A stretch of 64,000 nucleotides of DNA from Ruminococcus sp. (lineage in GTDB: Bacteria; Bacillota; Clostridia; Oscillospirales; Acutalibacteraceae), in contig JAFLSK010000001.1 in NCBI GenBank assembly GCA_022510945.1, forward strand, positions 1-64,000, written 5' to 3'. The notes beneath the pieces were generated by a model that saw only the letters and a list, made by a program, of their open reading frames with translations, did no database searches and was not told the origin of the DNA. Positions 46,825 to 54,685 of this stretch are shown here, piece after piece; within the stretch, counting starts at the first letter, position 1; every line of letters starts with the position of its first letter. A program made the translations under genes and the position numbers.

Positions 46825-47787
46825 TTAAAATTCCGATTTAACATCTCTTACGAAAAGCTTGCTTAATTCGTCCGTTATCTCGCAGTTTTCGAAGAGAACG
46901 CTGTATACTCCGTTTACTATCGGCATATCGACATTTTTTTCGTCGGCAAGCTTTTTTAAAGCCTTCGAGGTCATTACACCCTCGGCGAGTCTGTCGAACT
47001 TTTCGCCCTTAGCGAGCATTTCGCCGTATTTGCGGTTATGCGACCAAGGGGAGAAGAGAGTCGCCTCGTAATCTCCGAGATGGCACAGCCCGTATGCGCT
47101 GATTTCGTTGCCGCCGCAAGCGCTGATAAGTCGACCGACCTCACGCGTTCCTCGCGACATTAACGCGCCCTTTATCGATGTCATATTTAGTCCGTCAAGC
47201 ATACCCGCCGCGATTCCTACAACGTTCTTCGCCGCCGCGCCTAACTCGCTGCCGATAAGGTCAGTACCTATGTAAAATCTTATAAGCTCCGACGAAAATT
47301 CGCTGACGAGTTTATACTTTATCTCTTCGTTAAGACTGTCGATTACCATACAGTTCGGAATACCCCTGACGTAGTCCTGCGGGTGACCGGGGCCGACCCA
47401 CACGGCAACGGGAGTTTTGTTTTCGTCTACAAACTCGCTCATAACCTCAGTAAGTCTCTTACCGGTGCTTTCCTCAACGCCCTTCATACACAGCACGAAG
47501 ATTTTGCCGTCAAGATTATACTTAATAATTTCTTGCATATATGAGCGCAAATATTGAGAGGAAATCGAAATAACAATGACCTCGGCTCGTTTTATTGCGT
47601 ATTCAAGGTCAGATGTAACTTCGATCGACTCGGGGAAGGTGAGATAGTCGTTTTTATGAGTTTTGTAAAGCTGCTGAAAGTCCGGCGCGTCCTCAAGTCC
47701 GCGCGACACTACCTCGTGGCCGATTTTGTCGAGATACCACGCTATGCAGCTGCCCCAGCGCCCTGTTCCTAATACAGAAATCTTCAT
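46825..47787 (-). CDS. gpsA: GpsA-like NAD(P)-dependent glycerol-3-phosphate dehydrogenase
   Basis: The 320-residue protein has an N-terminal Rossmann domain (SVLGTGRWGSCIAWYL, residues 4-19) and a C-terminal domain with ELGAAAKNVVGIAAG (about 187-201), carrying the catalytic Lys. It would make sn-glycerol 3-phosphate for phospholipids. Two motifs diverge from classical GpsA: GPGHPQDYVRGIP replaces the GPSFAxE loop, and GLCHLGDYEATLFSPWSHNR replaces GLGDLxxTCxSxxSRN. It may be a lineage variant or act on a related polyol phosphate. Ribosome site GGAG precedes the start; the 6S-like RNA lies just upstream. Confidence 0.8.
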   Translation of the reverse strand: MKISVLGTGRWGSCIAWYLDKIGHEVVSRGLEDAPDFQQLYKTHKNDYLTFPESIEVTSDLEYAIKRAEVIVISISSQYLRSYMQEIIKYNLDGKIFVLCMKGVEESTGKRLTEVMSEFVDENKTPVAVWVGPGHPQDYVRGIPNCMVIDSLNEEIKYKLVSEFSSELIRFYIGTDLIGSELGAAAKNVVGIAAGMLDGLNMTSIKGALMSRGTREVGRLISACGGNEISAYGLCHLGDYEATLFSPWSHNRKYGEMLAKGEKFDRLAEGVMTSKALKKLADEKNVDMPIVNGVYSVLFENCEITDELSKLFVRDVKSEF

Positions 47788-47825
47788 ACCGTTACTCCAA
47801 TCTCATACTAATATAGGAAATTAGT

Positions 47826-48011
47826 AAAAAACCCGCCTGACCGTAAGCAATATTTAATAACCTGCCTACTAAAGGACAGGTGGGTGCCGCCTTTTTGTTT
47901 TAGTACTCCCAGCGTCCCGAAAAGGGGAGGTCTGCACACCGCAAAAAGAGATAGGCTCCCGATTTAAATGTTGTAGGGTTATTTTAATTGCATACACAAA
48001 TCAGGCAGGAA
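47826..48011 (-). ncRNA. ssrS: 6S RNA-like small RNA
   Basis: The 240-bp gene-free stretch between gpsA and the DUF1292 gene encodes, on the minus strand, a long rod-like RNA. The closing helix CCTGCCT (about 48009-48003) pairs with AGGCAGG (47867-47861). Inner elements GGGAGCC, GGTGTGCAGACC, CGCTGGGAG and GGCGGCACCC resemble Firmicutes 6S RNA, which binds and inhibits sigma-A RNA polymerase. A 3' segment ends CAGGCGGG plus six T on the minus strand, a plausible terminator. The promoter is not clear. Family identity is from remembered consensus; a covariance search would decide. Confidence 0.65.
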
Positions 48012-48027
48012 ATAATTAAAATCTAAA

Positions 48028-48318
48028 TTAATCTTCGTAAAACATATCGTTAAATCTGTCCTCGAAAATCCTTGAAAGCCTCAGCTTAAGTTCTTCGTCC
48101 TCGACCTCGGCTAACTGCTCCTCGCTGTTTTCGTCTACGACCTCGAGGATAGTGTACTCTCCGCTGTCGTAGAGCAGGTCTTCTTTGTTGTCATACACAG
48201 GCATAAGAGCGTAGAAAACTCTCTCGTTTTCTTCGTAAATATCAAGAATCTCGAGTGTAAGCTCCCGTCCGTCCTCGTCGAGGAGCGTTATCAGATCGGG
48301 TGAGTAATTACTGTCCAT
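48028..48318 (-). CDS. DUF1292 family acidic protein
   Basis: The 96-residue, very acidic protein has the DUF1292 pattern: LITLLDEDGRELTLEILDIY near 9-28, YALMPV near 36-41 and a terminal RFNDMF. The family is widespread in Firmicutes and its function is unknown. AGGAGAC precedes the ATG on the minus strand. It lies just upstream of the 6S-like RNA on the same strand and may share its transcript. Confidence 0.82.
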   Translation of the reverse strand: MDSNYSPDLITLLDEDGRELTLEILDIYEENERVFYALMPVYDNKEDLLYDSGEYTILEVVDENSEEQLAEVEDEELKLRLSRIFEDRFNDMFYED

Positions 48319-48448
48319 AATAGTCTCCTGTAGTTTCTGTAACTATTGTACAACATATATTATTGGCAGTCAAGCGTGTAAATTTTAGATTTTTTGTAAG
48401 ATTTAATATAAAATAAATATTTTTTTTAATAAATTTTCAAAAAAACTG

Positions 48449-48476
48449 TTGACATTTAATAATTCTGTGCTATAAT
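48449..48476 (+). promoter_or_regulatory. Strong promoter of a short untranslated unit
   Basis: Consensus TTGACA (48449-48454), a 16-bp spacer and consensus TATAAT (48471-48476). No gene starts before the terminator at 48529. Confidence 0.85.
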
Positions 48477-48482
48477 ATAGCC

Positions 48483-48559
48483 AAGACAAGTGAAGAGAGA
48501 AAGTTTTGATTACTCCATAAAATTACCTAAAAAACCGGCGGTTTATCCGTCGGTTTTTT
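48483..48559 (+). ncRNA. Candidate small RNA, ~77 nt
   Basis: A consensus promoter and a strong intrinsic terminator (stem about 48533-48555, T run 48554-48559) bracket about 77 nt. A separate promoter lies downstream for the next gene, so this is probably an independent transcript. The unpaired middle contains ACTCC and TTACCT, which could pair with ribosome sites. A 23-codon GTG frame inside has no ribosome site. It could also be an attenuated leader of the polysaccharide genes. The rest of the 361-bp gap (48319-48679) is A/T-rich and holds only the two promoters. Confidence 0.5.
48529..48559 (+). terminator. Intrinsic terminator of the candidate small RNA
   Basis: Arms AAAAAACCGGCGG/CCGTCGGTTTTTT with a 5-base loop and one G-T wobble. 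Confidence 0.9.
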
Positions 48560-48598
48560 AATTTGTCTACATTTTCCTATCTAAAACGAAAAAATCTC

Positions 48599-48627
48599 TT
48601 GAATTATTTAATATTATGATATATAAT
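48599..48627 (+). promoter_or_regulatory. Promoter of the polysaccharide genes
   Basis: TTGAAT at 48599-48604, a 17-bp spacer and TATAAT at 48622-48627. Confidence 0.75.
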
Positions 48628-48679
48628 CTGTTAGAATATTAAAGTGGAATATTATTGTGTGTTAACATCCGGAGGAACT

Positions 48680-49366
48680 ATGTTATTACCTTTTGAACAG
48701 CTTCCAGCTGAGTTCAGGTGCGAAGCTGTAAGAAAATACTATGACATATTAAAAAATAAAAAACGCAGTCTGGTTATAAAAAGAGTATTCGATATCGTAT
48801 TATCTATAGTACTACTTATTATACTTTTAATCCCTATGATTATTCTTGCGATAATTATCAAGCTTACGAGCAAGGGTCACGTTCTTTATATCCAGACGCG
48901 CGTTACAACCTACGGAAAACACTTTGGTATTTATAAATTCAGAACAATGGTCGAGAACGCCGATAAAATGGGCGCCCTCGTAACCTCCGGCGACGACAAC
49001 CGCATAACGGGCATAGGGCATTTCCTTCGAAAATACCGCCTTGACGAGCTTCCTCAGCTTTTGAACGTGTTAAAGGGCGATATGAGCTTTGTCGGTACAC
49101 GCCCTGAGGTTCCGAATTATGTTGAAAGCTATACGGATAGTATGCTTGCTACTCTGCTTATGCCCGCAGGAATTACGAGCCTTGCGAGTATAAAGTTTAA
49201 AAACGAGGACAGAATGCTCGAGACGAGCACCAATATCGATGAAGATTATGTCAACATAATTCTACCGAAAAAAATGCACTACAATCTTTTATATATTAAA
49301 AGCTTTGGTTTTCGAAACGACTTATATTTAATGTTGAAAACCGTCAAAGAGGTCGCTTTCCACTAA
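48680..49366 (+). CDS. Undecaprenyl-phosphate sugar phosphotransferase
   Basis: The 228-residue polyprenol-phosphate hexose-1-phosphate transferase (bacterial sugar transferase family) starts polysaccharide repeat units by moving a sugar-1-phosphate to undecaprenyl phosphate. A membrane helix lies at about 34-58, then YKFRTMVENADKMG near 93, LRKYRLDELPQLLNVLKGDMSFVGTRPE near 120-147 with the catalytic DE. GGAGG at 48671 favours the ATG at 48680; an in-frame GTG at 48644 lacks a site. The donor sugar cannot be told. Confidence 0.9.
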   Translation: MLLPFEQLPAEFRCEAVRKYYDILKNKKRSLVIKRVFDIVLSIVLLIILLIPMIILAIIIKLTSKGHVLYIQTRVTTYGKHFGIYKFRTMVENADKMGALVTSGDDNRITGIGHFLRKYRLDELPQLLNVLKGDMSFVGTRPEVPNYVESYTDSMLATLLMPAGITSLASIKFKNEDRMLETSTNIDEDYVNIILPKKMHYNLLYIKSFGFRNDLYLMLKTVKEVAFH

Positions 49367-49388
49367 TCTGAAAACGGAGGTGAGATGT

Positions 49389-50798
49389 GTGTCGGGCTTT
49401 AAGGAAAAGCTAAAGGACCCTTCAAAATTCAGGGTCAGTTATCTTATCATACTTTTCTTTACGAATATCGCCTTTATACAGATTCCTGCATATGTCTGTC
49501 TCGTGTTCACCTTTTTTTGGGGTGTCTATCTTGTTTACTATAAAATTAAATATATGCACTGCTTCGACCGCTTTCGTTTTGCAGTATGGGTAGTCGCCTT
49601 TTTAGCAATAAATTTTCTGACTATGCTTATAAATATGTCTACCGGTCTGGTGTATAATGTCGTCGTCTTTATGCATATTAGTATATGCTTTTTTATTTTT
49701 TACGGCATACATACCGAGAAGGATTTGAATCCTAAGGCAGAACTTTACAAGGTGTGCAAGTTTATTATATACGCTACCACCGTTTTAGGCGCGATAGGCT
49801 TTGCATTTATGATGTCGGGCGTAAAGTTTAAATGGTACTGGATAAAATTCATCATCTACGAGAGACGTTTTACCGGCGTGTACATAAACCCGAACATTCT
49901 CGGCTTTATTTCAGTAGTGTCCATAATATGCTGCCATATTATATCAAAGCACGACTTCCTCGCTCAGGCAAAACGCTCGCGAATAAGCCGTATATGGCTT
50001 GCGACCTGTTTATGCGTTGATATGTTTTCGCTTTTGCTGTGTGATTCCAACGCGTCAATCGTGCTGTTTATATGTTATGTAATATTTACGCTTGTGTTCT
50101 ACCTGTTCTCAATGTCAGCGCACATATCGCTTAAACAGAGGATTATGAAGTCGACCGCACTTTTTCTTGCGGTTATATACGTTATAGGCGCTTCGTTTAT
50201 GGTGCGTGCTGTGTGTCAACAAGGATTTTCCGACCTCGTTTCTGCGAAGTCCTCAAAGTCGAAAAACATTGATGATGACGAGAAAATCACATTCAGTCAT
50301 AAGAACAAAAACCTTGACAGCGGAAGAATAAAGCTGATTAAACACAGCTTCAAGTTGTTTGAACTTGACCCGCTTTTCGGTATAAGCAATGGTAATATTA
50401 TTGAATACAGTCAAAAATACCTCGATGGTACGCTCAGCCTGAGTTACCACAACAACGACCTGCACAACGGCTATCTGACGATACTCGTCTCGAGCGGAGT
50501 AATCGGATTCTGTTTGTTTGCTATATTTGGCCTGCGGCTTGCAAAGCACACGGTCTCGAACCTTTTTAAGCGGCAAAATGCCGGCTCTCAGGATATACTT
50601 CCGTGCCTTTTTGCCTTCTGTTGCGGCTATCTTGTTTACTCGCTTTTTGAGAAGGCTCTCTTATACGACATCAGCTTTATGGTTATGTGGTTTTGGTATA
50701 TGATAGGTATGACGAGCGTGTATCTTAATAAGTACGAGCCGCTTCTGGATATGCACTACAGCCTTACCCGCGAGAGAATCCCGCGCCATATGATTTAA
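49389..50798 (+). CDS. O-antigen ligase / Wzy-like polymerase family protein
   Basis: The 469-residue protein has about 11 hydrophobic helices and one large hydrophilic loop (about residues 275-355) containing HNNDLHNGYLTILVSSGVIG, the motif typical of the Wzy_C/O-antigen ligase superfamily. It probably polymerises or ligates lipid-linked glycan made by the preceding initiating transferase. The start is GTG at 49389, 8 bases after GGAGG (49376-49380). No other glycosyltransferases are nearby, so the repeat unit must be completed by genes elsewhere. Confidence 0.82.
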   Translation: MSGFKEKLKDPSKFRVSYLIILFFTNIAFIQIPAYVCLVFTFFWGVYLVYYKIKYMHCFDRFRFAVWVVAFLAINFLTMLINMSTGLVYNVVVFMHISICFFIFYGIHTEKDLNPKAELYKVCKFIIYATTVLGAIGFAFMMSGVKFKWYWIKFIIYERRFTGVYINPNILGFISVVSIICCHIISKHDFLAQAKRSRISRIWLATCLCVDMFSLLLCDSNASIVLFICYVIFTLVFYLFSMSAHISLKQRIMKSTALFLAVIYVIGASFMVRAVCQQGFSDLVSAKSSKSKNIDDDEKITFSHKNKNLDSGRIKLIKHSFKLFELDPLFGISNGNIIEYSQKYLDGTLSLSYHNNDLHNGYLTILVSSGVIGFCLFAIFGLRLAKHTVSNLFKRQNAGSQDILPCLFAFCCGYLVYSLFEKALLYDISFMVMWFWYMIGMTSVYLNKYEPLLDMHYSLTRERIPRHMI

Positions 50799-50813
50799 TC
50801 ACTCAATTAATAC

Positions 50814-50842
50814 TTGTTATTTTTAATAAATTGCGTTACAAT
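50814..50842 (+). promoter_or_regulatory. Promoter of the LOR-family gene
   Basis: TTGTTA at 50814-50819, a 17-bp spacer and TACAAT at 50837-50842. The predicted start falls at the foot of a strong hairpin. Confidence 0.65.
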
Positions 50843-50844
50843 AT

Positions 50845-50883
50845 ATACCACAGGTATAACTGCTGTTACCTGTGGTATTTGTT
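50845..50883 (+). terminator. Hairpin: terminator of upstream gene or 5' hairpin of the next mRNA
   Basis: 12-bp perfect arms ATACCACAGGTA/TACCTGTGGTAT with a 10-base loop, then TTTGTTTTA. It would end the O-antigen-ligase transcript and also lie at the very 5' end of the LOR mRNA. Confidence 0.75.
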
Positions 50884-50947
50884 TTATGCAAAATCTCATA
50901 AACGCATTAATAAAAATGTTCTGCTAATAATATTAGCGGTGATTACT

Positions 50948-51424
50948 ATGAAACTATATATAAAGCGTGATAAAACCTCTGATGATTCGCTGTTCGTGAT
51001 ATTTGACGAGCTGGGAAATGAGAAGTATAACGTTACGCGTTCAAAAAACACAATCTATATGTTCGATTCCGACAACACGCTCAGGCTTAAGGTGAAGCAG
51101 CTTCCGCTCCCTGCAATAAGAGCATATTCTCTCACCGCGGACAATCGTAGCATTAAATTTATTATCAACAGCAGACCCACTGCGCTTAACTGCTATTATT
51201 ACGGTACGTCGTGGCATATACGCGGCGATGTGTTCGCTAAATCCTTCGATATAATCGACGCCGACAATTCGATGATAGCCACTCACTGCAAGCGTTTCAG
51301 CGACTCAGGCGACGGGTATGAGCTGAACGTCTTTTCGGAGCACAGCGAATATCTCAGCATAGGAACAGCAATATGCGTAAATCTCTGCGCCACGGTTGAC
51401 AACAGGGTAGTGCAAACAGTATAA
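50948..51424 (+). CDS. LURP-one-related (LOR/YxjI) family protein
   Basis: The 158-residue protein is composed of short beta strands, beginning MKLYIKRDKTSDDSLFVIFD and containing FDIIDADNSMIATHCKR near 96-112. The pattern resembles the LOR/tubby-C-like (YxjI) family, which is related to scramblases and has unknown function in bacteria. The ATG at 50948 follows GCGGTGA; the frame is open to 50831 but runs through the hairpin and lacks a site. It is apparently monocistronic or leads into the Lrp gene 30 bp on. Confidence 0.6.
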   Translation: MKLYIKRDKTSDDSLFVIFDELGNEKYNVTRSKNTIYMFDSDNTLRLKVKQLPLPAIRAYSLTADNRSIKFIINSRPTALNCYYYGTSWHIRGDVFAKSFDIIDADNSMIATHCKRFSDSGDGYELNVFSEHSEYLSIGTAICVNLCATVDNRVVQTV

Positions 51425-51454
51425 TTATCTATATCACTTATGGGGGGTACTTTT

Positions 51455-51937
51455 ATGGATAAGCTACTTGAAATATTAAGCGAAAACAGTACATTTACCA
51501 CGGGCGAGCTTGCGCTTATGCTCGGCGAGCCCGAGGACTATATAACCGCTCAGATTAAGGAATATGAGCAGACAGGCGTGATTAAGGGCTATCAGGCGAT
51601 TGTTGACTACGCCAAAGTGCCCGACGCAGGAGTTACCGCCATTATCGAACTCAAGGTTACACCTAAGAAGGAAACAGGCTTCGAAGAGGTTGCCAAGGAG
51701 ATTATGAGCTTTGAGGAGGTTACTTCAATGTATCTTATGGCGGGCTCGTTTGATTTTGCAGTTTTTGTTAAGGGTAAGACAATGCAGGATGTGGCTTCGT
51801 TTGTAGCGCGCAAAATTTCCTGCGTTGACGGTGTAGTTGCGACTGCGACCCACTTTATGCTCAAAACATATAAAATCGACGGAATGTCGCTTATCGACGA
51901 CAAAGAGCCTTCCGACGGGAGGAGTATGGTCCTGTGA
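51455..51937 (+). CDS. Lrp/AsnC-family transcriptional regulator
   Basis: The 160-residue regulator has an N-terminal winged helix-turn-helix (about 1-55, LMLGEPEDYITAQIKEYEQ, then GVIKGYQAIVDY) and a C-terminal RAM ligand domain (about 65-140; TAIIELKVTPKKETGFEEVA, TSMYLMAGSFDFAVFVKG). It usually binds amino acids. GGGGGG at 51442 supports the ATG at 51455. It overlaps the aminotransferase start by 4 bases, so it probably controls that operon in response to an amino acid. Confidence 0.92.
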   Translation: MDKLLEILSENSTFTTGELALMLGEPEDYITAQIKEYEQTGVIKGYQAIVDYAKVPDAGVTAIIELKVTPKKETGFEEVAKEIMSFEEVTSMYLMAGSFDFAVFVKGKTMQDVASFVARKISCVDGVVATATHFMLKTYKIDGMSLIDDKEPSDGRSMVL

Positions 51938-53121
51938 TTGATTATCAGCATTTTATTAATGATTCAATTCAACAGGTCAGGCCCTCGGGAATCCGCAAAT
52001 TTTTCGACATAGCTGTGGAGATGGACAACGTAATCTCGCTTTCTATAGGCGAGCCTGACTTCCAGACTCCGTGGCACATACGGGAGGCGGGTATAAAATC
52101 TCTCGAAAAGGGCAAAACCTGGTACACTCCTAACAGAGGCTTTATCGAGCTCAGAAAGCAGATTTCGGACTATTATAAGCGCCGCTTTAATGTCCTCTAT
52201 AACCCAGACACACAGGTTCTTGTTACCGTCGGCGGCAGCGAGGGAATTGACCTTGCATTCAGAGCGACCGTAGGAAAGGGCGACGAGGTGCTTATTCCTC
52301 AGCCCGCGTTTGTGTGTTACGAGCCGCTTACGAGTATGACAGGCGCGACTCCTGTCGTAATCGAGACTAAGGCAGAAAATAACTTCCGCCTTACGAAAGA
52401 TGAGCTCCTAAACGCTATCACTGATAAAACCAAGATTCTTGTGCTTCCGTATCCTAACAACCCCACGGGTGCAGTTATGGAGCGAGAGGATTTGGAGGAA
52501 ATCGCTGACGTTATAATCGAAAATAATCTTATGGTTATTTCCGACGAGATTTACGCCGAGCTTACATATGGTGATAAAAAGCACGTTTCTATCGCCGAAC
52601 TTCCCGGAATGAAGGAGCGCACTATCATAATCAGCGGTTTCTCGAAAGCTTACGCTATGACCGGCTGGAGACTCGGTTATCTTTTAGGACCCGTGCCAAT
52701 TGTTGAGCAGATAACGAAGCTTCACCAGTATGGCATAATGTCCGCTCCTACTACCGCGCAGTACGCCGCTATCGAGGCGCTCAAAAACGGCGACGATGAC
52801 ATCGCCGAAATGCGCTCTGCTTATGATATACGCCGCCGACTTATAGTCGGCAGGCTTAACGAAATCGGTCTGACTTGTTTTGAACCCTTAGGCGCGTTCT
52901 ACACGTTCCCGTGTATAAAGTCCACAGGCCTTTCGAGCGACGAATTCGCAACGCGACTTATCCACGAAAAGCGTATAGCTGTAGTGCCGGGCACGGCGTT
53001 CGGCGAGTGCGGCGAGGGTTACATCAGGATTTCGTACGCTCAGTCGCTTAAGAACATAAAAATTGCGCTCAAGCGCATTGAAGAATTTGTAGAGGAGCTT
53101 AAAAATGAAAGTAAAGGTTAA
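51934..53121 (+). CDS. PLP-dependent class I/II aminotransferase
   Basis: The 395-residue fold type I aminotransferase has SIGEPDFQTPWHI near 37-49, LPYPNNPTGAVM near 167-178, ISDEIYAELTYG near 203-214 and the PLP-Lys motif SGFSKAYAMTGWRLGYL near 232-248. It most resembles aspartate/aromatic-type enzymes; the substrate is not decided by sequence. The start is GTG at 51934, with GGGAGGAG at 51918. Paired with an Lrp regulator; ispE overlaps its last 17 bases. Confidence 0.93.
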   Translation: MIDYQHFINDSIQQVRPSGIRKFFDIAVEMDNVISLSIGEPDFQTPWHIREAGIKSLEKGKTWYTPNRGFIELRKQISDYYKRRFNVLYNPDTQVLVTVGGSEGIDLAFRATVGKGDEVLIPQPAFVCYEPLTSMTGATPVVIETKAENNFRLTKDELLNAITDKTKILVLPYPNNPTGAVMEREDLEEIADVIIENNLMVISDEIYAELTYGDKKHVSIAELPGMKERTIIISGFSKAYAMTGWRLGYLLGPVPIVEQITKLHQYGIMSAPTTAQYAAIEALKNGDDDIAEMRSAYDIRRRLIVGRLNEIGLTCFEPLGAFYTFPCIKSTGLSSDEFATRLIHEKRIAVVPGTAFGECGEGYIRISYAQSLKNIKIALKRIEEFVEELKNESKG

Positions 53122-53977
53122 AGCTCCCGCGAAGATAAATCTTTCGCTCGACGTTCTTCGCCGCCGTCCCGACGGCTACCACGACGTCAGTATGGTTATG
53201 CAGTCTGTCAGCTTGTACGACTATGTAACGGTTGAGTTAACCGACACAAAGGAAATCGAGATTGTCTGTGATTATCCCGGCGTTCCGTGCGACGAGCACA
53301 ACATCGCGTACAAAGCGGCAATGGGCTTCTTGTATTTCACAAAGGCCGAAAATCCCGGCATTATAATTACCATCGAAAAGCATATCCCGACTCAGGCGGG
53401 CTTAGCAGGCGGCAGTGCTGACGGCGCGGGTGTGATTGTTGCGCTCAATAAGTTATTTTCTGCTCATCTTACTGAGGACGAAATGTGTGAAATCGGCAGC
53501 AAGGTCGGCGCGGATGTTCCGTTTTGTATCGTAGGCGGCACTCGCCTTGCGAGCGGGACAGGCACGTCATTAAAGAAAATTATTTCTATGCCGAAGTGCA
53601 ACCTCGTCATCTGTAAGCCGGATTTCAGCGTTTCTACCGCCGAAGCTTATTCGCGTATTGATAAGGCGAATCTCAGCCACCCCGAGTTCACCGCTGAAAT
53701 GGTGAAGGCTATCTACGCGCGCGATATCTATATGGTGTCGACAACTCTGTTGAATGATTTTGAAATCGCTCTTAACCTCGACGGAATAAACGATATCAAG
53801 AAGATTATGCTTAAGAACAAAGCTCTCGGCGCTTGTATGAGCGGTTCGGGCTCGGCTGTGTTCGCTATGTTCAACAGCGAGAAGAAAGCCGCAAAATGTG
53901 CAGATGTTCTAAGGTCAAGCTATGAGCAAGTATTTATATGCGAACCCGTAAAAGACGGATGTTGCGTAATTGATTAA
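53105..53977 (+). CDS. ispE: 4-(cytidine-5'-diphospho)-2-C-methyl-D-erythritol kinase
   Basis: The 290-residue GHMP kinase of the MEP isoprenoid pathway has KAPAKINLSLDVLRRRPDGYHDV at the start, the ATP loop PTQAGLAGGSADGAGVI near 96-112 and GACMSGSGSAVFAMF near 238-252. It overlaps the aminotransferase by 17 bp. The enzyme one step earlier, IspD, is represented in the window only by the divergent homologue at 32346. Confidence 0.96.
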   Translation: MKVKVKAPAKINLSLDVLRRRPDGYHDVSMVMQSVSLYDYVTVELTDTKEIEIVCDYPGVPCDEHNIAYKAAMGFLYFTKAENPGIIITIEKHIPTQAGLAGGSADGAGVIVALNKLFSAHLTEDEMCEIGSKVGADVPFCIVGGTRLASGTGTSLKKIISMPKCNLVICKPDFSVSTAEAYSRIDKANLSHPEFTAEMVKAIYARDIYMVSTTLLNDFEIALNLDGINDIKKIMLKNKALGACMSGSGSAVFAMFNSEKKAAKCADVLRSSYEQVFICEPVKDGCCVID

Positions 53978-53984
53978 AATTAAT

Positions 53985-54030
53985 TAACCTGCCCATAATT
54001 CTATCAAATGAATTAAGGCAGGTTGTTTTT
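53985..54030 (+). terminator. Long hairpin between ispE and spoIIR
   Basis: Arms AACCTGCC/GGCAGGTT plus inner TAATTC/GAATTA around an 8-base loop, then GTTTTT. The spoIIR ATG follows at once, so its ribosome site lies within the 3' arm. Confidence 0.82.
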
Positions 54031-54630
54031 ATGAAGCTTTTATTTAAGTCCTTTGCGATAGCATTTGTTCTATCGGTTATTTTCTCTATGATTCCCTTCT
54101 CAGCGCAGTGCAAAAACGTAAGCGATAATGTTTTTCGCCTGCATATTCTTGCGAACTCAGACAGCGAAAGCGACCAGAATCTTAAACTTAAGGTGCGCGA
54201 CAAGGTGCTCGAATATACAGAAAATTTATATAAGAGTGCGGTTGACCTACAAAACGCCGAACAGCTTACGAAAGAAAGCTTACAGGATATAGCGAACGTT
54301 GCGCAAAAGGAAGTTTTAAGAAACGGTTATAGCTATCCCGTCAGCGCAGAAGTAAAGAAAGTTCACTTTAATACGCGCTGTTACGACAATGTGACTATGC
54401 CGTCGGGTGACTACGAGGCTCTGCGCATTACGATAGGCGAGGGCAAAGGGCACAATTGGTGGTGCGTGATGTATCCGTCGCTGTGCGTAGGAGCGGCTAC
54501 CAACTACGAGGAGCTGAAGAATAAAACCGCCGACGATGAGTACAGAATAATGACCGACGGCGGCTATAATATTCAGTTCAAGGTCGTTGAATATTTTCAG
54601 AATATCGTAAACTTTTTCCATAGTCCTTAA
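54031..54630 (+). CDS. spoIIR: Stage II sporulation protein R
   Basis: The 199-residue secreted signalling protein is made in the forespore and triggers SpoIIGA to process pro-sigma-E. A signal peptide covers residues 1-26. The family core NVFRLHILANSDSESDQNLK near 34-53 and KVRDKVLEY follow, with CVMYPSLCV near 150. The start has only AAGG/AGG inside the upstream hairpin. I could not identify a convincing sigma-F promoter. Confidence 0.93.
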   Translation: MKLLFKSFAIAFVLSVIFSMIPFSAQCKNVSDNVFRLHILANSDSESDQNLKLKVRDKVLEYTENLYKSAVDLQNAEQLTKESLQDIANVAQKEVLRNGYSYPVSAEVKKVHFNTRCYDNVTMPSGDYEALRITIGEGKGHNWWCVMYPSLCVGAATNYEELKNKTADDEYRIMTDGGYNIQFKVVEYFQNIVNFFHSP

Positions 54631-54685
54631 AAAAGGACATTGAATGTGATAAAATATACTTAGCTTAACAAACCGAGGTGAAACT

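Noticed and set aside
47826-48011. SRP RNA, tmRNA or T-box identity for the minus-strand RNA
   Set aside because: No SRP GGAA-type domain IV, no tRNA-like tmRNA ends and no T-box TGGNACC-type sequence; 6S features fit better.
48490-48561. 23-codon GTG frame inside the short transcription unit
   Set aside because: The transcript would begin about 7 nt upstream, leaving no room for a ribosome site, and most codons lie in the terminator.
50831-50947. 39-codon N-terminal extension of the LOR protein
   Set aside because: It would start within the promoter -10 region and run through the hairpin, with no ribosome site.
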